From assembly GCF_001748245.1 (NCBI RefSeq), contig NZ_BDFO01000001.1, positions 1,101,345-1,165,344 on the forward strand: a DNA stretch of 64,000 nt. The letters are read 5' to 3'. Below are positions 1 to 8,874 of the stretch, piece by piece; within the stretch, counting starts at the first letter, position 1, and every line of letters begins with the position of its first letter. The DNA comes from Oligoflexus tunisiensis. Lineage in GTDB: Bacteria > Bdellovibrionota_B > Oligoflexia > Oligoflexales > Oligoflexaceae. The translations under genes and the position numbers were made by a program. The notes under the pieces are model-generated. The model was given only the letters and a program-made list of their open reading frames with translations. It did not search any database and was not told where the DNA came from.

Positions 1-1330
1 CCCGATCGGGCGGCAGACCCTTGAAAACCAGATAGTGGCCGTCGACCTTGAGGATGGGGTCTGATGTATAGACGGTCGGCAATTCCCTGAGTGTATAGAT
101 CTGGGTCCACGAAAAGTGTGACGCCAGGATATCACGAAGATTATCCTTGAACATTTCCGGATGCGAGACAAAATTCTTGATTTCCAGGATGAGGCGCGTG
201 AGGAAATAATTCACGTGCGGCCCCGACAGATGCTGGTTCTTGATGCAAATAATGTCCAGCTTATAGGGTTCCTCACGCATCATGGCTGCCCGCTTGATCT
301 TCTGGTCCAAGCGCTGCCAGGAATGGAAGCGGGACATGATACGGTACTGAATCGCCTGTTCGATGCTTTCCAAAGCGTCGTCATAAAGCCTGAGGTGCAG
401 CTGGATCAGAGCGGCAATGCGGAAGAACTGGGAATTGATGGCAGGATCCTTGCCCTGGGCGTGATGCGCTTTCAAAGTCTCGTGAAAGTCATCCGCGATC
501 ACGTGCGCATAGCCTCTTAAAACCACAGGCAGGAAAGCGATGATCTGGGAGATGGGCTCGTAGCGAAGGAGTTTCTTCTCCTGATGGAGTTTCTTAAAGA
601 GACTTGAGAAAATCTCCGTGCGAACGATATCACCCGAGTAGGAATAGGCATAGAGACAGGACACCTGAAATATCGTGTGATAATACGGATCGGGCGGCAG
701 CAGCGGAATGATACGTTCCGCCAGACTCGGCACGACATCGAGCCGATTGTTGACAAAGTTCGTATAAGGATATGCCGCCAGGATGATATTTTCAGAAAAC
801 CTGGGAATCGGTCGGTTCCTCACCCGGTTGCGCATCGTGAGAGTAAAGATAAGCTTGGCCAGATGGTGTCCGATCCAGCCATGACCTGAGATGCTCAAAA
901 GATGCCCGAGCAGAAACAATCCGGTCCAAAACGCTTTGCTAAAAGGGTAGAACAGCGAAATCCAGGTCATGCAAATCAGGGCGCGATAGGCGCGTCGATG
1001 GTCGATCCAGAAGTAATGTGAAAACAGCGCATAATTCAGAATAAGATTGGCGAAGCTGGTCGCTGCAAACGACGGCTGCGGCGAAGGCAGCCCAAGGCCG
1101 ATCTTCACACCGAGCAGCATCCGATCCGCCTGAATAATATCCTGAAATTTCGAAGGCAATGACCCGGTATCCATCTTCTCAGCCCAATGAAAGGCTTCAC
1201 GGAGCTGTCCGCTCCAGGATAATTTCCAGAAGTCCTTGATTTCCTGCGGCAGGGGCAGTTGCGCGAGGGCTTCCTGGTCCTGATCGACAAAGATTCGCAG
1301 AAATCTCGAAAAAAATCCCTTGCCAGGCAT
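1..1330 (-). CDS. Large helical, probably TPR-like protein (3' end beyond window)
   Basis: An uninterrupted reading frame starts at ATG 1330, with GAGG seven bases upstream, and runs off the left edge after about 443 codons, so the C-terminus is unseen. The product is rich in Leu, Phe and Tyr. It has two adjacent hydrophobic stretches near residues 105-145, which may be buried helices or membrane segments. Later blocks, such as one around residue 320 with paired Ala/Leu/Tyr positions, resemble tetratricopeptide repeats. It starts nine bases after the alpha/beta hydrolase stop and is the last visible gene of the minus-strand operon. I do not recognise the family; TPR proteins of this look elsewhere in the window carry C-terminal cyclase-like or DNA-binding domains, and the missing end could hold one. 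Confidence 0.75.
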   Translation of the reverse strand, partial: MPGKGFFSRFLRIFVDQDQEALAQLPLPQEIKDFWKLSWSGQLREAFHWAEKMDTGSLPSKFQDIIQADRMLLGVKIGLGLPSPQPSFAATSFANLILNYALFSHYFWIDHRRAYRALICMTWISLFYPFSKAFWTGLFLLGHLLSISGHGWIGHHLAKLIFTLTMRNRVRNRPIPRFSENIILAAYPYTNFVNNRLDVVPSLAERIIPLLPPDPYYHTIFQVSCLYAYSYSGDIVRTEIFSSLFKKLHQEKKLLRYEPISQIIAFLPVVLRGYAHVIADDFHETLKAHHAQGKDPAINSQFFRIAALIQLHLRLYDDALESIEQAIQYRIMSRFHSWQRLDQKIKRAAMMREEPYKLDIICIKNQHLSGPHVNYFLTRLILEIKNFVSHPEMFKDNLRDILASHFSWTQIYTLRELPTVYTSDPILKVDGHYLVFKGLPPDR

Positions 1331-1338
1331 CAGGTACC

Positions 1339-2157
1339 TCAGGCCAATATGGATTGAATGGCTTGAATCAAAGCATCGCGTTCTTCCAAATAGGGCAGGT
1401 GCTCACAGTCTTCGATCTCGATGAGACGGCTGTTCGGATAGTACTGCTGCAGGAGGAGTGAGTTCCTGTGAGGCATCAGCCGATCATTCGTGCCCGAGAT
1501 GATCGTAACAGGCAAGGGGCAGCCGTCCGGAAACAGCTTCTCAGCTGCGAAACTGCGGAAAGCTTTCATTTGACCTGCAAAAGTACGACGCGGCGTGGGT
1601 TTTTGCATCTGCCGTTCATGGATCACGCCCAGGGCTTCCTTATGCTTTTCCACCCGGGCTTCTGAGAGGCAAAGGCCCCACATGTGCAGCGCCATTTCCC
1701 ATGGTGTTGTGCCCTTGGGGCTCTCCAGGTTGCTTAGGAAATCCTTGTCAGGAGCGGCATAAAGGGATCCTCCGGCTGTGGTGGATAACAGGATCAAAGA
1801 CTGCACCTGTTCCGGATAAACAGCGGCATACTGCTGCGCGATACAGCCACCTAGGCTATACCCCAACACATGGAATCGCTGCAAACCAAGTTCCTGAACG
1901 ACCTCGTGAACATCATCGGCCATGGCGGCGATTGTGATATCTTCAATCTGTTCCGGATGAAAGCTATAGCCTGTGCCACGGTTATCGAGAAGGACCAGAT
2001 CAAACGTTTTATGAAGGTCGTCCAGGAAATCCTCGGTCCAGGACGCGATGCTTCCGGAGTAACCCATGATCAGGACAAGAACGGGTTGCCCGGGCTGCTC
2101 GCTGGTCCACTGCTGGTAATGAATCCCTTTGGCTTTGCCACTTCTTTTGACCTGCAT
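1339..2157 (-). CDS. Alpha/beta hydrolase
   Basis: This 272-residue protein has the alpha/beta-hydrolase fold signature. The nucleophile elbow GYSLGG places the serine at residue 101, the acid is probably Asp225 (SGTND) and the histidine His253 (CEHLP). The oxyanion region MGYSGS lies at residues 31-36. It has no signal peptide, so it is likely cytoplasmic. The start ATG has AAGGAG just upstream, which falls inside the preceding gene, so the two coding regions overlap by 88 bases. Proteins of this type hydrolyse esters, lactones or thioesters; the substrate cannot be read from the sequence. Its place after patatin-like, diiron and possible acyltransferase genes suggests it processes the product of that operon. 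Confidence 0.9.
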   Translation of the reverse strand: MQVKRSGKAKGIHYQQWTSEQPGQPVLVLIMGYSGSIASWTEDFLDDLHKTFDLVLLDNRGTGYSFHPEQIEDITIAAMADDVHEVVQELGLQRFHVLGYSLGGCIAQQYAAVYPEQVQSLILLSTTAGGSLYAAPDKDFLSNLESPKGTTPWEMALHMWGLCLSEARVEKHKEALGVIHERQMQKPTPRRTFAGQMKAFRSFAAEKLFPDGCPLPVTIISGTNDRLMPHRNSLLLQQYYPNSRLIEIEDCEHLPYLEERDALIQAIQSILA

Positions 2158-3077
2158 AATGATGCTCCTTGATGTTTGACCGTATAGCCCTGATCGAGCA
2201 GAGCCAGGCTCAGGCGATCCCCCAGGGCCTTGTCCTGAACGCCGGAAAGTATGCAGTAAACCAGACTTCCCAGGGTGTAAAGCGTTATCGTGAGGGAACT
2301 GAAAGGGACGGCGGTTGGAAACATGTAAAGATCCTGCGCCAGTTCACAGAGTTGAGGAAGCGGCATGGCAAGATGGGGCAACCGGCCGACGCTCGTCACG
2401 ACTGGCAGCCGGGGCATGTCCTCGGGTGCGGATGGTTCCCCTAGAGCTTTCCGGGTGGCAACGTCGAGATAGCGTTTCCAAATCTGTTTCGGCAAGGCCT
2501 GCAGTTTTTGAAGCTGACGTTCACTCAAATCCAGCGTGACGAAGTTGTTGCCGAAGCCCAACTCATAAGGAATGGAGTCATCGATTGTTTTGGCCAGCCG
2601 CAGGGCCTGGCCGGGTTCCAGTCGCAGATGTCGCAGGAAATGCTGCAAAAAAGTGCAGGATGGCGGCAGATCCAGAGCGGACAGCGGCCTGGTGAAAACA
2701 TGAAAGTCTTCATGCCAGGCGTCAGGCAGTGGCGGAGGGGACGTCTCATGTGAATTGGGGAGGGAAAGGCTGGCTTCCACCTGCAGCAGACCCCGCTGAG
2801 CATCCACAAGATAATGCGGGAGGTCGACGCATAAGGCCTTGCCTTCATCGTAGCTATGCACACGAATGCTGTGGATCATGTCATCCACGGAACAGTTCCA
2901 GCCCTGGTGCCGAATATAGGTCTGCAGAGCGTCCCGATGCTGTTCCACACTCAGGCGAAGGCTGCGCTCCGTTAATTTCCCTCTGTGCAGGGCATGAGGT
3001 CGGATAATATACCGACAATGCGACCGAAGACCATGCCGGAAAAAAAACTGATTGGTACCGTTAAGAATGAGCTGCAT
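2070..3077 (-). CDS. Hypothetical protein, possibly condensation/acyltransferase-like
   Basis: A 335-residue protein starting at ATG 3077, with AGGA six bases upstream, overlapping the diiron gene by 17 bases. It has no signal peptide. The layout faintly recalls CoA-dependent acyltransferases of the condensation/alcohol acetyltransferase type: an N-terminal 'LTERSLRLSVEQHRDAL' helix, a middle 'VTSVGRLPHL' like the family's SNxGR strand, and a late beta-strand/helix pair. I do not see a clean HHxxxDG active site, so this is only a guess. The last 29 codons overlap the hydrolase gene in another frame and look unlike a conserved end (short, Ser/Pro-rich), so the natural C-terminus may be dispensable or a frameshift may have extended it. 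Confidence 0.6.
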   Translation of the reverse strand: MQLILNGTNQFFFRHGLRSHCRYIIRPHALHRGKLTERSLRLSVEQHRDALQTYIRHQGWNCSVDDMIHSIRVHSYDEGKALCVDLPHYLVDAQRGLLQVEASLSLPNSHETSPPPLPDAWHEDFHVFTRPLSALDLPPSCTFLQHFLRHLRLEPGQALRLAKTIDDSIPYELGFGNNFVTLDLSERQLQKLQALPKQIWKRYLDVATRKALGEPSAPEDMPRLPVVTSVGRLPHLAMPLPQLCELAQDLYMFPTAVPFSSLTITLYTLGSLVYCILSGVQDKALGDRLSLALLDQGYTVKHQGASLCRSKEVAKPKGFITSSGPASSPGNPFLS

Positions 3078-3783
3078 GGTAATCCTGGAATGCTGCCCTC
3101 AGCAGCTGTTTGAATTGCTGCATCCAGCTGCGTTCACAGGATGTGCGATAAAGGTCCAGCCCGATAGGGTTGACCGGCTCATCGCATCCCAGGTGGTGGC
3201 GCAACTGCTCGACTATGTCGTCTTCCTGAAAAACCGCATGCACCTCACGCACAGTTTGAAACAGACTGGAGCGGGACGCGGTATGTTGCTCATCACGCAG
3301 GCAGGCGGCAAGCGTGGGACCAAACGCCAAATGCCGTTGTTCGTCGATGACGACCGCGTGATCCAGTTCCTGAATCGCAGTGTCCTGGCAAACCAGACCC
3401 CTGTAAACCAAAGCGCCCATGGCAAACGACTCAAGACAGACGTGCAGCATGGATATCAGCGCAAAGGGCGAAGGGCTCGCGTCCACCATTTCGCCGAGTC
3501 TTTGATAGTAACGAGGGGGCGCCAGCCGTCGGAATTCAGGATCGAGGGTTCGCACCATCTGCCAATAGAGGCGCTCGTGTCTTTTCTCATCCACCAGCTG
3601 GCTGTCGATTATGCGCTTGACCGGCGCATAATCGAACATGGAACGCAATTTTTCGAGAGCCGGTTGAATGATGGTCTCACCCCATGCTGTTTGAGCCAGG
3701 AGCAGCGCCATTTCCTTTTTTTCCCTGGGACTCCGGTTTGAATGGGCCCCATCGCTTATCAGCAAGGAGTGAGTCAGGATCAT
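3061..3783 (-). CDS. Ferritin-like diiron protein (possible oxygenase)
   Basis: The chosen start, ATG 3783, overlaps the stop of the patatin-like gene as ATGA, giving 240 residues; a longer frame upstream exists but would overlap that gene further. Two half-sites typical of carboxylate-bridged diiron four-helix bundles are visible: Glu36, then DEKRH (Glu66, His69), and Glu118, then DEQRH (Glu148, His151). This spacing is seen in ferritin-like oxidases and in AurF-type N-oxygenases and related diiron oxygenases. The sequence therefore supports O2 activation at a di-iron centre, but the substrate is unknown. It is translationally coupled to both neighbours, arguing that it acts in the same pathway. 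Confidence 0.8.
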   Translation of the reverse strand: MILTHSLLISDGAHSNRSPREKKEMALLLAQTAWGETIIQPALEKLRSMFDYAPVKRIIDSQLVDEKRHERLYWQMVRTLDPEFRRLAPPRYYQRLGEMVDASPSPFALISMLHVCLESFAMGALVYRGLVCQDTAIQELDHAVVIDEQRHLAFGPTLAACLRDEQHTASRSSLFQTVREVHAVFQEDDIVEQLRHHLGCDEPVNPIGLDLYRTSCERSWMQQFKQLLRAAFQDYHAAHS

Positions 3784-4625
3784 GCGAAGGCAGCCTCCAG
3801 ATCGTGCTGATAGTTCCGGTTGGGAAGGTTCAACATCAGCAGGGTGAAGTCCTTGAACATGGACCATTTTTGATGCCTATGGCCGAAGCAGTTGACATAA
3901 AGGGATTGACCTTTATAGCCCTCGCGCCAGGGCGTCGAAACCAAAGCCGGAGTCCCCGAGGCTGTCATGTTATGAAGAGCGGTTCGGTAGCCTTTGGCAA
4001 AGGCGGCATCGAAGTATGGCTGCTCGCAGGTCGGTGAGCCATAGAAGGCTGGTACCCGACACACAGCCAGGAGCAGATCGCGCACGGAATGATCGTCGGA
4101 TAGAATCTCGCGTGCATTCGCAACTCCATCCTGGTTCCTGATACCGATATAAGGCACAAAGTTTCGAGGTAGGGACGACAGTTTGCGGTTCAGAAACTCT
4201 TCGGCAAAGATCGACCGGAGCACATTGTCGAGGACCTGGGGAGGGAAAGCGCTCCGGCGCTTCAGAGCCATATTGCCAAAGGCTTGAACCGGGGAAAGAA
4301 GGTGCCGATGATGACAGCGACGGAAGATGCGATCGAAAGAAGGGTAGAAGTTCTCAATGGGCATCTGCAGGGCCTTCTGGTGAACCGCCTGGAAGCCGAA
4401 ATAAGCGAAGGCGCCGCCTGAGAATCCATGAACGGCTTTCATACGCTGCAAGCGATCCATCCCGAGGGCTCGCAAAAACAGATAGTGCCGGGTCGCGCTG
4501 GGTCCCGTGCTGTCGAGGATCAGGATGGAATCCTCCGGACGATGCCGTTGAAAAAATGTTCGGATTTGCTGTTCAAAACCTGCAATCAGTTTTTCCCGAG
4601 TATCCAGGTGCTTTTTTTGTCCCAT
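3780..4625 (-). CDS. Divergent patatin-like lipase/acyl hydrolase
   Basis: This 281-residue protein carries GFSGG (Ser69) after a strand-loop 'LILDSTGPSATRH', the same arrangement as the patatin oxyanion loop followed by GxSxG. A candidate dyad aspartate is Asp206 in YFDAAF, where patatins have DGG or DGA. The Gly-rich oxyanion loop is degenerate, so the call is moderate. No signal peptide is present. It follows a 55-codon gene and precedes the diiron gene with an ATGA overlap. Patatins release acyl chains from lipids; here it could supply or trim a fatty acyl group for the operon's other enzymes. That role is inference. Confidence 0.65.
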   Translation of the reverse strand: MGQKKHLDTREKLIAGFEQQIRTFFQRHRPEDSILILDSTGPSATRHYLFLRALGMDRLQRMKAVHGFSGGAFAYFGFQAVHQKALQMPIENFYPSFDRIFRRCHHRHLLSPVQAFGNMALKRRSAFPPQVLDNVLRSIFAEEFLNRKLSSLPRNFVPYIGIRNQDGVANAREILSDDHSVRDLLLAVCRVPAFYGSPTCEQPYFDAAFAKGYRTALHNMTASGTPALVSTPWREGYKGQSLYVNCFGHRHQKWSMFKDFTLLMLNLPNRNYQHDLEAAFA

Positions 4626-4637
4626 CTCATGTGTTTC

Positions 4638-4805
4638 CTATGTTTTTAATTCCTGGAGTTCCTTTTCCAGGAAACGGAGTATCATTTCGAGCTCCTCCCG
4701 GATCATGGACTTCTCTTCATCGCTGTATGATTCTGAAACTTGAAGCATTTCTGCGATGTTGTTCAGAGATAGAGCGGCATTCAAATAGTTATGAACTTTA
4801 CGCAT
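4638..4805 (-). CDS. 55-residue helical protein, DHp-like
   Basis: A short gene between the sigma-54 regulator and the patatin-like gene: ATG 4805 to TAG at 4638, 12 bases after the regulator stop and 12 bases before the next start. It encodes two predicted helices. The first, MRKVHNYLNAALSLNN, resembles the histidine-phosphorylation helix of sensor kinases (HxxxN with following small residues); the second is acidic and Leu-rich (about residues 30-55), suited to helical pairing. It has no ATPase domain. I infer either a stand-alone dimerisation/phosphotransfer module for the neighbouring response regulator or a small regulator of it. Codon use and tight packing support it as a real gene; function is unproven. 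Confidence 0.6.
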   Translation of the reverse strand: MRKVHNYLNAALSLNNIAEMLQVSESYSDEEKSMIREELEMILRFLEKELQELKT

Positions 4806-4817
4806 CGGATCAATCCA

Positions 4818-6257
4818 TCAAATCAGATATTTTTTTCTCTTTAAGTCGATATTGCTTCGTGAAATCCCCAGGGCTTTGCAGGCATCGGCGATCGTCGTAT
4901 GGCGCTGCAAAGCTGTGGAGATGGCCACTTTTTCAACCGCAGCCACCAGATGCTCCAGGGGGTGGTCCTCACGCTGGCAGGCGCGCAGCAGACCGATCGC
5001 TTCATCCACCGCGGACAGGGCTTCTGAATTCCCGTCTTCACCAGGCGGATGCATGGTCTTATAGATAGGAATTCGGTCGGCCTGGAGCGGTTCGTTGTTC
5101 ATGCTCGCCATGATGACGAAAACCTGCAGAACCTTATAGAGCTGCCGAATATTGCCCTGCCAATGGAATTTTTTGCAGAGAGCGGTCAATTTTTGCGATT
5201 CGATCGGTGACAGGCTTACGGGTTTGTCCTGCCTTGCAAAGAACAGTTGAATGAAATCCTCCATCTCATCCTTGCGTTCACGCAGAGGCGGCAGATTGAT
5301 TTCCAGTCCGATGAGCCGCATGCGCAAATCGATGAGGAAGGACCCATTTTCAACTTCCTGATCCAAATTCCTGGTGCTGGCAATGAGGATCTGAAAGCTT
5401 GACTTCAGCTCCTTGGTATCGCCCACACGCTGGTAACTGCCGTTATTGAGAACGCGCAGCAGCATCTCCTGGGCTGTGCCTGAGAGGCGGTGGATTTCGT
5501 CGAGAAACAGGATGCCGCCATCGGCCTGCCCAATGGCGCCTACGGAATTTTCCAGAGCACCGGTAAACGCCCCTTTTTTGTGGCCGAACAGCGTCGAGAG
5601 CAGCAGCTCACCCTGAAGGTTCGCACAGTTGAGCGAAATAAACGGCGTATTCTGCCGAGCCGAACGGCGCCGATGGATGAGTCTGGCGATCTCTTCCTTG
5701 CCCGTTCCCGTCTCGCCATAGATGCAGACGACCAGTTCCGGATTGTTGGCGACGAGTTCGACAAAACGTAGGTTTTCCTCGGAAATCACGATGCCGTCAG
5801 GATATTTTCTCCGCATCGCTTCCTGAGCTGGCGTCAGGTTTTGTGGCCAGGCAGCAGGGAGGGGCATCGACTGCGGTTCCAAAGCACGCTTGACATGAAT
5901 GGCCAGCTCATCCGCGGTTTTGATGGGCTTGCGAATCATCTGTTCGGCGCCGCGTTTCCGCGCTTCGATGGCAATGTCTACTCTGGGATCCAAAGACATG
6001 GCGACGATAGGCAGTCGGGGGGCTTCCTCGCGGGCCTGGGTAATGAGGCTCAAACCTGTAGGATTGTTCTCGTCCGCTCCGAGATACAGATCAGTGAGAA
6101 TCAGGTCGACATGCTGCTGACTCACAATCGCCATCGCATCGCTTAAGCTTCTTGCACCCAAAGCCTCAAACTGGAATTCGTGCAAAAAACGCAGATACTT
6201 TTCCAGTTCAGACCCTAGATCCTCTACCACCAGAATTACCGGTTTACGTCGCGTCAT
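4818..6257 (-). CDS. Sigma-54-dependent response regulator (NtrC family)
   Basis: This 479-residue protein has all three NtrC-type domains. The receiver (1-130) has the acidic pair at residues 12-13, phospho-acceptor Asp56 (ILTDLYL) and Lys110. The AAA+ domain has Walker A GETGTGKE (181-188), the sigma-54 contact loop GAFTGA (229-234) and Walker B GILFLDE (248-254). A Fis-type helix-turn-helix ends the protein (about 440-479). It activates RNA polymerase containing RpoN by ATP-driven remodelling. Start ATG 6257 has AAGG upstream. A sigma-54 promoter lies 54 bases before the start, so it probably controls its own operon, which continues through the 55-residue protein into the patatin/diiron/hydrolase genes. 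No partner kinase is adjacent. Confidence 0.95.
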   Translation of the reverse strand: MTRRKPVILVVEDLGSELEKYLRFLHEFQFEALGARSLSDAMAIVSQQHVDLILTDLYLGADENNPTGLSLITQAREEAPRLPIVAMSLDPRVDIAIEARKRGAEQMIRKPIKTADELAIHVKRALEPQSMPLPAAWPQNLTPAQEAMRRKYPDGIVISEENLRFVELVANNPELVVCIYGETGTGKEEIARLIHRRRSARQNTPFISLNCANLQGELLLSTLFGHKKGAFTGALENSVGAIGQADGGILFLDEIHRLSGTAQEMLLRVLNNGSYQRVGDTKELKSSFQILIASTRNLDQEVENGSFLIDLRMRLIGLEINLPPLRERKDEMEDFIQLFFARQDKPVSLSPIESQKLTALCKKFHWQGNIRQLYKVLQVFVIMASMNNEPLQADRIPIYKTMHPPGEDGNSEALSAVDEAIGLLRACQREDHPLEHLVAAVEKVAISTALQRHTTIADACKALGISRSNIDLKRKKYLI

Positions 6258-6310
6258 CAGCTTGCCTTGGTACCTGAAAAAAACCGTTCCATGCTCGGGC
6301 GCACAGGTGT

Positions 6311-6326
6311 TGCAAGATAGGAGCCA
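6311..6326 (-). promoter_or_regulatory. Sigma-54 promoter of the NtrC-type regulator operon
   Basis: On the minus strand the sequence reads TGGCTC-CTATC-TTGCA, with exact GG-N10-GC spacing and a full TTGCA -12 element. It ends 54 bases before the regulator start codon, a usual leader length. Since the first gene product is itself a sigma-54 activator, autoregulation is likely. The match was found by eye; activator binding sites upstream were not identified. Confidence 0.7.
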
Positions 6327-6778
6327 TGGATCTCATCCATCTTCAAGGCCACCAGCAGCGACCTGGCAAATCAAGTGCGGGTCGTGAACACGAAAACCAT
6401 GTCTTCAGTCCTGGACAAGTGTCCAGCGTTCCGCACAGAATCGGCCAGGCGCAGACCATAACGCCTTCCCCCCTTCATCAAAGGGTGGAGAACCGGGCCC
6501 AGCCTGGGGTAAAATAGCCATAGGCGGCTGAAAGCCGCAGCGGCGCCCCCATCCGTGAAGACGCCAGGCTGGCTGAAAGCGCAAGATCCTTCCAGCCTTC
6601 TGCCAGGCATTACGTTTATAAGGGAACAGACGAGGACAAAGCCTTGCGCCCTAAGGCAAAAGCTCCTTGTCACCTCAGGCGAATCGTAGTACGAAATTTA
6701 CAAAGTCTGAGTAAAGCAGACCCAAGGCCACGCTCGCATTCAGGATGTTCAGTTTGCTTAATATAGCCTGGAGACATT
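6327..6778. other. Intergenic region between divergent regulator operon and trpE
   Basis: About 450 bases with no convincing gene. It holds a short perfect hairpin, GCGGCT-GAA-AGCCGC, near 6523-6537, and AT-rich TTAATATAG just before the trpE ribosome site. I see no leader peptide with tandem Trp codons and no obvious trp attenuator. The trp promoter should lie in the right part; I cannot place it confidently. Confidence 0.5.
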
Positions 6779-8290
6779 GTGAATATCTATCCAACCCTCA
6801 AGGAAATCAGGGGTTTGGCGCAGCGTGGGTTTCCGCTGATACCGGTCGGGATCGAAATTCCAGCGGATACACTCACGCCCGTCAATGCCTTCTTGCGCCT
6901 GCGCGCAAGCGGGTCCACCCACACCTTTCTGCTCGAAAGTGCCGATGGTGGCGAAGAAGTTGGTCGCTACTCCTATCTTGGCATTGATCCCTTTGCTTCC
7001 TTGATCAGCAAAGACGGACAGCTCACCTTTCACAATTTCATCACGAACCAGAAGGAAACCCAGGAGACGAGTTTCGCTGCGGTTGGAGCCTATCTGGAAC
7101 GCTATAAGACGCCAAAGCACCCTGGATTTCCCCCTTTTGTCGGGGGCGCGATCGGATATTTTGGCTACGATTGTGTGCGCTATCTGGAACGTCTGCCCGC
7201 GACCGAGTCCGGCAACGCTCCGAACGAGCTGAACTTTATGTTTTTTGGTACAACCCTGGCATTCGATCGCCTGCGGCATCGTCTTTATATTGTGACCCTG
7301 ATACCCGGTGATGAGTCGGGTTTGGAGTCTGCCGTCCCTGCAGCCGAACAGCGGCTCATGGAAATTAAGAAGCGCCTGCTGACGGCTGCGGGACCGGATG
7401 AAATTCTGGACGTTTCGCTGTCGGATCTCGCTCAGATCGAGCCGGTCGCTGCGGAAACGATGCTGGGACAGGAACGCTATATTGAAGCCGTGGGCACCAT
7501 CAAGGAACATATCCGCCGCGGTGATATCTTTCAATGCGTGCTGTCGGATCGTTTCCGTTTCCCGGTGAAAGCGGATTCCTTTACGATCTATCGCATCCTG
7601 CGGATGATCAACCCCTCGCCTTATCTTTATTATCTGGGCTTTGGAGATGAAATTCTGCTCGGCTCGTCGCCTGAGATGCTGATGCGGGCGACGGGATCCA
7701 CCGTGGAAACCTGCCCCATCGCTGGCACAAGGCCGCGGGGCAAGGACGCCGAGGAGGATCGCAGGATGGAACGCGATCTCCTGGCCAGTGTCAAGGAGCG
7801 CGCGGAGCATCTGATGCTGGTGGACCTCGGGCGCAATGATATCGGACGAGTGGCGAAACCGGGCACGGTGGATGTGAAAAGCTTCATGCATGTCGAACGC
7901 TATTCGCACGTTATGCACATCGTGAGTCTGGTGGCAGGCCAGTTGAAATCAGGCACATCCAGCTGGGAAGCGTTTGGAGCCTGTTTTCCCGCAGGAACGC
8001 TCACAGGCGCTCCGAAAATTCGGGCGATGGAAATCATCGCCGGTTTGGAAGGAAAGGCCCGCGGTCCCTATGGAGGCGCCGTGGTTTGCAAGGATTTCGC
8101 CGGTGATCTGAACTCCTGCATTACGATTCGCAGTCTTTTTCTGCGTGATGGCTACGGTTATGCTCAGGCAGGCGCCGGTGTCGTGGCGGATTCCAAGCCG
8201 ATCAAGGAATACGAGGAAGTGCTGAACAAGGCCAAGGCCGTGCGGACTGCGGTGGCGGTCGCTGAGAAAGTGCAGGAGGGCCGCGGATGA
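6779..8290 (+). CDS. trpE: Anthranilate synthase component I
   Basis: TrpE converts chorismate to anthranilate using ammonia from TrpG, the first step of tryptophan synthesis. The 503-residue product has the N-terminal feedback-binding motif LLES (near residue 51) and the conserved catalytic blocks [23 protein letters not shown] and [12 protein letters not shown]. The start is GTG 6779, with GGAGA five bases upstream, matching the usual N-terminus. It is the first gene of a seven-gene operon and overlaps trpG by four bases. The complete feedback site suggests inhibition by tryptophan. Full length for the family. Confidence 0.98.
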   Translation: MNIYPTLKEIRGLAQRGFPLIPVGIEIPADTLTPVNAFLRLRASGSTHTFLLESADGGEEVGRYSYLGIDPFASLISKDGQLTFHNFITNQKETQETSFAAVGAYLERYKTPKHPGFPPFVGGAIGYFGYDCVRYLERLPATESGNAPNELNFMFFGTTLAFDRLRHRLYIVTLIPGDESGLESAVPAAEQRLMEIKKRLLTAAGPDEILDVSLSDLAQIEPVAAETMLGQERYIEAVGTIKEHIRRGDIFQCVLSDRFRFPVKADSFTIYRILRMINPSPYLYYLGFGDEILLGSSPEMLMRATGSTVETCPIAGTRPRGKDAEEDRRMERDLLASVKERAEHLMLVDLGRNDIGRVAKPGTVDVKSFMHVERYSHVMHIVSLVAGQLKSGTSSWEAFGACFPAGTLTGAPKIRAMEIIAGLEGKARGPYGGAVVCKDFAGDLNSCITIRSLFLRDGYGYAQAGAGVVADSKPIKEYEEVLNKAKAVRTAVAVAEKVQEGRG

Positions 8291-8874
8291 TACTCCTGAT
8301 CGATAACTACGATTCCTTTACCTATAACATCTATCAGTATCTGGGTTGCCTTGGTGCCAGGGTGAAGGTCGTGCGCAATGATGCGATCGCGGTCAAGGAT
8401 GTGGCCCGTCTGAAACCGGAGGCCATCGTTCTGTCCCCGGGTCCCGGCACACCGGATGAATCCGGTATCACGCTCGAAACCATCACCACCTATGCCGGAA
8501 AAATTCCCATACTCGGCGTCTGCCTGGGTCATCAATCGATCGGCCAGGCTTTTGGCGGCAAGGTCATCCGTGCCGGCAAGCTCATGCATGGCAAGACCTC
8601 GATGATTCAGCATGCGAACAAGGGTGTTTTCAAAGGTCTGCCGAATCCCCTGGAAGTGACCCGCTATCATTCCCTGATCGTGGAGCGCAAGTCGCTGCCC
8701 GATTGCCTGGAAATCACGGCGACCACGGATGATGGTATGATCATGGGGCTCAGACATAAACGTTATCTCGTGGAAGGCGTGCAGTTTCATCCCGAATCCT
8801 ATGTGACCCAAAAGGGAATGGATATGCTGCAAAACTTTCTCGATCTGGCTGCCAAGCGAGGAACCAAACTGTGA
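8287..8874 (+). CDS. trpG: Anthranilate synthase component II, glutamine amidotransferase
   Basis: A 195-residue class I glutamine amidotransferase. The nucleophile cysteine is in [15 protein letters not shown] and the catalytic His/Glu pair in VQFHPES. It hydrolyses glutamine and passes ammonia to TrpE. In some bacteria this subunit (PabA/TrpG) also serves folate synthesis; no pabB is present here. Start ATG overlaps the trpE stop and its own stop overlaps the trpD GTG start, so expression is translationally coupled. TrpG is free-standing here, neither fused to TrpE nor to TrpD. Confidence 0.97.
   Translation: MILLIDNYDSFTYNIYQYLGCLGARVKVVRNDAIAVKDVARLKPEAIVLSPGPGTPDESGITLETITTYAGKIPILGVCLGHQSIGQAFGGKVIRAGKLMHGKTSMIQHANKGVFKGLPNPLEVTRYHSLIVERKSLPDCLEITATTDDGMIMGLRHKRYLVEGVQFHPESYVTQKGMDMLQNFLDLAAKRGTKL

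Noticed and set aside
6371..6673. 100-codon open frame on the minus strand between the regulator and trpE
   Set aside because: Low-quality composition, no ribosome site, no recognisable fold; it lies in a promoter region and is most likely chance.
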